Assembly (NCBI RefSeq): GCF_002258785.1
Contig: NZ_NOYI01000036.1
Location: 1-64,000, forward strand
DNA length: 64,000 nucleotides
From: Rhodococcus sp. 06-235-1A
GTDB taxonomy: Bacteria > Actinomycetota > Actinomycetes > Mycobacteriales > Mycobacteriaceae
Reading direction: 5' to 3'
This document shows, piece by piece, positions 60,646 through 64,000 of this stretch; within the stretch, counting starts at the first letter, position 1, and the number at the start of each line of letters is the position of its first letter. The notes beneath the pieces are model-generated. The model was given only the letters and a program-made list of their open reading frames with translations. It was not told where the DNA came from and did no database searches. Position numbers and translations under genes: made by a program.

Positions 60646-60662
60646 TACTATGCACCATAGTA
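60646..60662. promoter_or_regulatory. BlaI-type operator, DUF3105 / DUF4229 divergent
   Basis: TACTATGCACCATAGTA is the exact reverse complement of the sites at 46886 and 54146. It lies between divergent genes and carries one -10-like TACTAT on each strand. Confidence 0.85.
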
Positions 60663-60708
60663 TTTGATGGAAGGTCCAAGAAAGTCCCTACGCACGACAG
60701 GACGGCCC

Positions 60709-61020
60709 ATGCCGGTGTTCCGCGCACCCTCAACTGCTCGCGGGCAGCTTGCCCTTCATGTACTGGCGTACAACGGTGCACGCCTGCTCTTCGTGTGTGT
60801 CGCCGCAGGAGTACTTTTGGCCGTCGACGCGCTGACGAGCCTTGACATTTCCTTCGTGTTGGTTCTTCTTGGCGCACTTGCAGCAAGCCTGCCGCTGTCG
60901 GCACTGACCCTGAGGAAGCTTCGCCGAACCATCAATGCGGACATCGAAGCAGTCGATCGCACGCGCTCGATCAAGAAACGAGGCCCCGCGGCGGGACGAC
61001 CCGGCACCGACAAACCGTGA
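60709..61020 (+). CDS. DUF4229-like small membrane protein
   Basis: The 103-residue product starts MPVFRAPSTARGQLALHVLA and has two transmembrane helices (LLFVCVAAGVLLAVDAL; FVLVLLGALAASLPLSAL) and a basic tail. It resembles the actinobacterial DUF4229 family, whose role is unknown. ATG 60709 has AGGA upstream; ATG 60667, five bases from the operator, would be an alternative leaderless start. Confidence 0.65.
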   Translation: MPVFRAPSTARGQLALHVLAYNGARLLFVCVAAGVLLAVDALTSLDISFVLVLLGALAASLPLSALTLRKLRRTINADIEAVDRTRSIKKRGPAAGRPGTDKP

Positions 61021-61081
61021 CGTCGGCGTACGGACTTCGGCGTTGGCGTTGGCGTTGGCGTTGGCGGATCGTCCGTGTCGG

Positions 61082-62110
61082 TCACTGTTCGCCAACCCAC
61101 TCGATGGGTGCTTCGGCGTCCGGCTCGATGTCTAGTAGTTCCAGGGTGCGGTGCATCAGAGCCTCGATTCGATACTCGAGATCGTCGACGAGGTCAGGCA
61201 CATCAGCCAGAGCGGCGTGGGCACGGCCGCGGGCTTCGACACCGATTCGGTAGTAGTCCGAGCCTGGTGCAGCTGACACCGGGTGCGGTGGTGGGACGGT
61301 CACGTCCGTTTCCCGCTCGCCACGACCGCGTCGCCACGACAGGGGCGGGCGCGGGTCGTGCCGGGGCGGTCGCCCGGAGCGGTGAGCAGCGATGACCGCC
61401 CCGACCGCTGCCGGGGTCATCGGGTCGGCGGGGAACGGCATGTGACCCCACCGGTCGATCGGAACGGCGACGGGGCCTGGACGCACCGGCCACCTGGACA
61501 TATCGGGAAAAGTGTCCCCCTGTACGTGCTCTGTGAGTAGTGCCGTCGAGGGGTAGCGATCCGAGAACCGCAGGACAGTACGCCAGCGTTCCCAGATCTC
61601 GGCGGGGTTGAAGCCTTCCGACTCATCGGCTGCGATCCAGATACTGTGCCGCCCATCGATCCACACACCATCGCCGTCGACTGCGATGTCCGAGCGATCG
61701 AGCGACGCAATAGCTCTGTGCGACAGGCCAGCTCCGGACAGCAGAAGTAGAACTGCGTCCCTGCGGCCGAACAGCGCCTGCGTCGATCCCAGGAAGGGCA
61801 GCGCTGTGGCCAGTTCCCGGTAGTGTTCGGCGCGACGTGCCACGCGTGCGGTCCGTCCGGAGTCGAGCGCCATACGCAGCGCTGCCGCACGCCCGGGCGG
61901 GGTGTGACCGGCATCGAGATGTCGGCGGTTGATCGCGGCGACCCTGCGGAGCTGCACAGGATCACTGGCTGGATTACCGGTCAGGAACTGCGCCAACGTC
62001 ATAGCCGAGGCAGGGAGTGGCTCGACGTCGGTTGCGGCGCACCAGTCGGCAAACAGTGACCACTCGTAGCGGTAACCGCTCGGCGGAGTAGCGCTGCGTT
62101 CGGGCGACAC
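61082..62110 (-). CDS. Tyrosine-recombinase-like protein with degenerate catalytic site
   Basis: The roughly 342-residue protein has a core-binding domain (YEWSLFADWCAATDVEPLPA; AAINRRHLDAGHTPPGRAAA) and a second domain where box I reads SGAGLSHRAIASLDRSDI. The catalytic Arg, HxxR and Tyr positions cannot be found. It is probably a DNA-binding relative, as the protein at 12155 also appears to be. The start is uncertain: GTG 62110 or a TTG a little upstream. Confidence 0.6.
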   Translation of the reverse strand: MSPERSATPPSGYRYEWSLFADWCAATDVEPLPASAMTLAQFLTGNPASDPVQLRRVAAINRRHLDAGHTPPGRAAALRMALDSGRTARVARRAEHYRELATALPFLGSTQALFGRRDAVLLLLSGAGLSHRAIASLDRSDIAVDGDGVWIDGRHSIWIAADESEGFNPAEIWERWRTVLRFSDRYPSTALLTEHVQGDTFPDMSRWPVRPGPVAVPIDRWGHMPFPADPMTPAAVGAVIAAHRSGRPPRHDPRPPLSWRRGRGERETDVTVPPPHPVSAAPGSDYYRIGVEARGRAHAALADVPDLVDDLEYRIEALMHRTLELLDIEPDAEAPIEWVGEQ

Positions 62111-62458
62111 GGTCAATGACGCTACCCACCTGCACCGACACCGCTGAGTCGAAACACTCAAAACTCGTTTCCCGCCAGAGCAGATTCCGACCATCCCCGG
62201 GGGTGCTGCGCCGGTCTGGCGCAATATTGAACCGCCGAACATGCCCAGGGATGGAACTGACCACGCGCGGTTGGGCGGCGAGTTCGTGTTGCGTGAGCAC
62301 GCAAATCACACCCCTGGGTGGGCTTGTCACTGTCGTCGGCAGGCGAGGGCCAGGCGGCAGTTCGATTGCTCCCGAAGTGAATACGAAGACCGAAGAGCCA
62401 CCGAGTGAGCTGCACCTCATCGACTTGCGGCACCGTCCACAGCCCGGAGACTCGAAAC
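62111..62458. other. Intergenic region between divergent genes
   Basis: No convincing gene is visible in these 348 bases. They separate the recombinase-like gene from the DUF1275 gene and should hold both promoters; no dyad of the BlaI or CsoR type was seen. Confidence 0.5.
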
Positions 62459-63184
62459 ATGACATCTTTTGTGGCGCTCAGCCGCGAAACAGCCATCGGC
62501 GCGGAGGCTCGACTGTCGTGGATACTGTCCGCGCTGGCCGGAATGGTGGGTGCTGTCGCATTTCTGCATTCGGCGGGGTATTTCGTGACGTTCATGACCG
62601 GCAACACCGAACGCGCCGTCATCGGCCATTTCGGCAGTCCGGAAGGAAAGCCCGTTGCACCCGGCGCATCGCCGTGGGCCGCACTGGCGTTGATGGGTGC
62701 CTTTCTGGCGGGAGTGGTGATCGCGTCGATCTGCCGCCGCCGATACTGGTCAAATCACCCGCACGGAGCAACGGTTGTCACGACCATCGCGCTCGCCGTG
62801 GCAGGACTCATCGACATCGGAGTTTCCGGCTGGTCGTCCGACGGCGTAGATTTTTATCCCATTTTGTTGGTTGCGTTCGCCCTCGGCGCGCTGAACACTG
62901 CATTCACGAAACGAGAAGAAACCTACATTCCCCTGAGCTACGTCACCGGCACCGTCGTCAAACTGGGCCAAGGGATCGAGAGACACCTACTGGGAGGCGG
63001 TACCTACCTCGACTGGCTTTGCTACGCAATGCTTCTCGGCTCCTTCGCAGCCGGAGGTGCAGCCGGGGCTCTGATCGGTGTCGTGATCACCGGACCTCAA
63101 GTACTCCTGGTTACCGCAGCCATCAGCCTGCTGGCAACCATCTTCACCTTCACCCACACCGAGCGACGATCCCTGTGGGGATAG
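62459..63184 (+). CDS. YoaK/DUF1275-family membrane protein
   Basis: The 241-residue protein has six to seven transmembrane helices and the family features GMVGAVAFLHSAGYFVTFMT-GNTE, then ALGALNTAFTKREE and YVTGTVVKLGQGIE. The family is widespread and of unknown function; a transport role is assumed. ATG 62459 is preceded by GGAG at nine bases. A longer frame from 62405 exists but has no ribosome site. Confidence 0.88.
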   Translation: MTSFVALSRETAIGAEARLSWILSALAGMVGAVAFLHSAGYFVTFMTGNTERAVIGHFGSPEGKPVAPGASPWAALALMGAFLAGVVIASICRRRYWSNHPHGATVVTTIALAVAGLIDIGVSGWSSDGVDFYPILLVAFALGALNTAFTKREETYIPLSYVTGTVVKLGQGIERHLLGGGTYLDWLCYAMLLGSFAAGGAAGALIGVVITGPQVLLVTAAISLLATIFTFTHTERRSLWG

Positions 63185-63419
63185 GCCCTCTTCCCGTCCG
63201 GCGAAAATCTACGGGTCCGCACTCCCGAGACTGTTCTGCTCGAACCGGTTGAACCCGCCCGGACTCGACCGACGTAACACTGGCGCAACGTGAACCGATC
63301 GGTTCGGACGTGTGGAGAGGATGCTCGGCTCGATACACATCATTTCTCACTTGGTCCTGATCTCGATGCCACGCGTCAGCGATGCCGTTAGTTGCATCGG
63401 ATGGAGTTGCGCTCGGCCG

Positions 63420-63560
63420 TCACGGACCGAGTTCGGTGACGGCGTTGCCGACGAGCGGAGCGTTCTCGCGGGCATAGATTTCGACCAGGCCCGGGGTGGC
63501 GTGTCCGGTTTGACGCATGATCGCGTGTGCGTCGGCGAAGTTCCAGATCAGGCCGTCGGT
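63420..63560 (-). pseudogene. C-terminal remnant of a tyrosine recombinase
   Basis: The last 40 codons read IMRQTGHATPGLVEIYARE and then NAPLVGNAVTELGP. This matches the end of integrases of the type MRxTGHxS...VxxYxRE...NA, with the catalytic Tyr in EIYAR. Upstream codons do not continue the fold, so it is a fragment. It lies near the island edge and overlaps the next frame on the other strand. Confidence 0.5.
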
Positions 63561-63591
63561 GAGGACGACGTCGGCGTTCTTCCTGGTGTCG

Positions 63592-63918
63592 TTGTGGAAT
63601 GGCGCAGAGGGAGTCGTCGACGCCGGCAGCGAGCTCGACTTCAAGATCTACAGCAACCAGAGTTCGGTTGCCCCGGGTGGATTGCGGTCCTGCTCGTGCG
63701 CCAGCCGCGCGGTTCTGCGCGACAACGACAACTACGACCACAATGCTCGCGCCGAAGTCAGCGTGAGCATCCAAGGCCAGCAGGGCTTCTGGTACTTCTA
63801 CGTGCGTAGCCCCGTCGCGCACCGGGACGGCCCGCCCGCCGGCCAGGCGACGATCTACCGGTTCCGGCCGGCGGACCATTTGTCCGGCGACTCACTCGGT
63901 GGGGACCACTCGTTCTAG
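63592..63918 (+). CDS. Unrecognised protein or C-terminal fragment
   Basis: The frame contains ELDFKIYSNQSSVAPGG and ARAEVSVSIQGQQGFWYFYV, then a Pro/Arg-rich end. The beta-rich look and the very strong hairpin five bases after the stop support expression. The start is uncertain and could lie upstream or have been lost when the recombinase remnant was joined. No family is recognised. Confidence 0.35.
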   Translation: MWNGAEGVVDAGSELDFKIYSNQSSVAPGGLRSCSCASRAVLRDNDNYDHNARAEVSVSIQGQQGFWYFYVRSPVAHRDGPPAGQATIYRFRPADHLSGDSLGGDHSF

Positions 63919-63922
63919 CAAT

Positions 63923-63965
63923 CAGGTGTGGGATGCGACAAGATCGTGGTCGCATCCCACACCTG
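63923..63965 (+). terminator. Perfect 17-bp hairpin
   Basis: CAGGTGTGGGATGCGAC pairs perfectly with GTCGCATCCCACACCTG around a 9-base loop. It follows the stop at 63918 and may serve either strand. Confidence 0.75.
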
Positions 63966-64000
63966 TGCATGACCTTCGGATGGAGAACTGGTTCAGATGG

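Noticed and set aside
1..64000. tRNA, rRNA and other structured housekeeping RNAs
   Set aside because: No cloverleaf, rRNA or well-known riboswitch pattern was noticed in the intergenic regions.

Overview
The window reads as an accessory replicon or genomic island of a GC-rich actinobacterium, most likely a mycolic-acid genus such as Rhodococcus, Gordonia or Dietzia. The signs are a mycobacterial-type LexA box in front of an imuA'-like gene, an Lsr2 nucleoid protein, many GTG starts, ATGA/TGATG couplings, and several promoters that sit only a few bases from the start codon. A ParB-like protein, four tyrosine-recombinase-like genes or fragments, a serine resolvase and a restriction island suggest a large plasmid. 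No replication initiator, ParA, rRNA, tRNA or CRISPR array was found.

Layout. 1-2.4 kb: orphan SOS gene imuA'-like and small genes. 2.4-8.2 kb: sulfane-sulfur module (MMPL transporter, DUF2892, DUF302, TauE/SafE permease, CstR-like repressor, persulfide dioxygenase-rhodanese) with CsoR/CstR-type operators. 8.2-12.1 kb: copper module (DUF6153 membrane protein, DUF305 lipoprotein, CopB-type ATPase, CopZ) with the same operator type. 12.1-15.6 kb: three-gene recombinase cassette (recombinase, HTH, recombinase-like), its first gene frameshifted, lying beside a 5'-truncated DNA ligase. 15.7-23.4 kb: Lsr2, ParB-like protein and many small minus-strand plasmid genes, with three related ~300-400 bp leader repeats and several very strong hairpins. 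23.5-31.7 kb: defence island built round a single-polypeptide (Type ISP) restriction-modification enzyme with four satellite genes. 31.7-34.5 kb: resolvase with a res-like site, bleomycin-resistance-like VOC protein, MerR-ACR3-like efflux pair. 34.7-42.6 kb: MntH, a periplasmic disulfide set (DsbA, VKOR, two TlpA-like proteins, CcdA), an ArsR-family sensor with a Cd/Zn-type P-ATPase. 42.6-61 kb: cytochrome c maturation (CcsB, ResB), lipoprotein maturation (Lnt, LspA), a Rieske lipoprotein, a CDF exporter, CopD-CtaG fusion, two M23 peptidases, BlaI/M56 regulatory pair, oxidase subunit CtaD, CopC, CtaG, DUF305, DUF3105 and DUF4229 proteins. 61-64 kb: a degenerate recombinase, a YoaK/DUF1275 membrane protein, recombinase remnant.

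The most striking structure is in 45-61 kb. Eight near-identical 17-bp palindromes (TACTATG-nnn-CATAGTA type) lie in front of nearly every transcription unit of the envelope/copper/oxidase block, and a BlaI/CopY-family repressor with an M56 membrane protease is encoded in the middle. Each half-site also contains TACTAT, a -10-like hexamer. This looks like a self-contained BlaI regulon that joins lipoprotein processing, c-type cytochrome assembly, a spare oxidase subunit I and copper-binding proteins. Function is inferred from family and context; nothing here shows the inducing signal.
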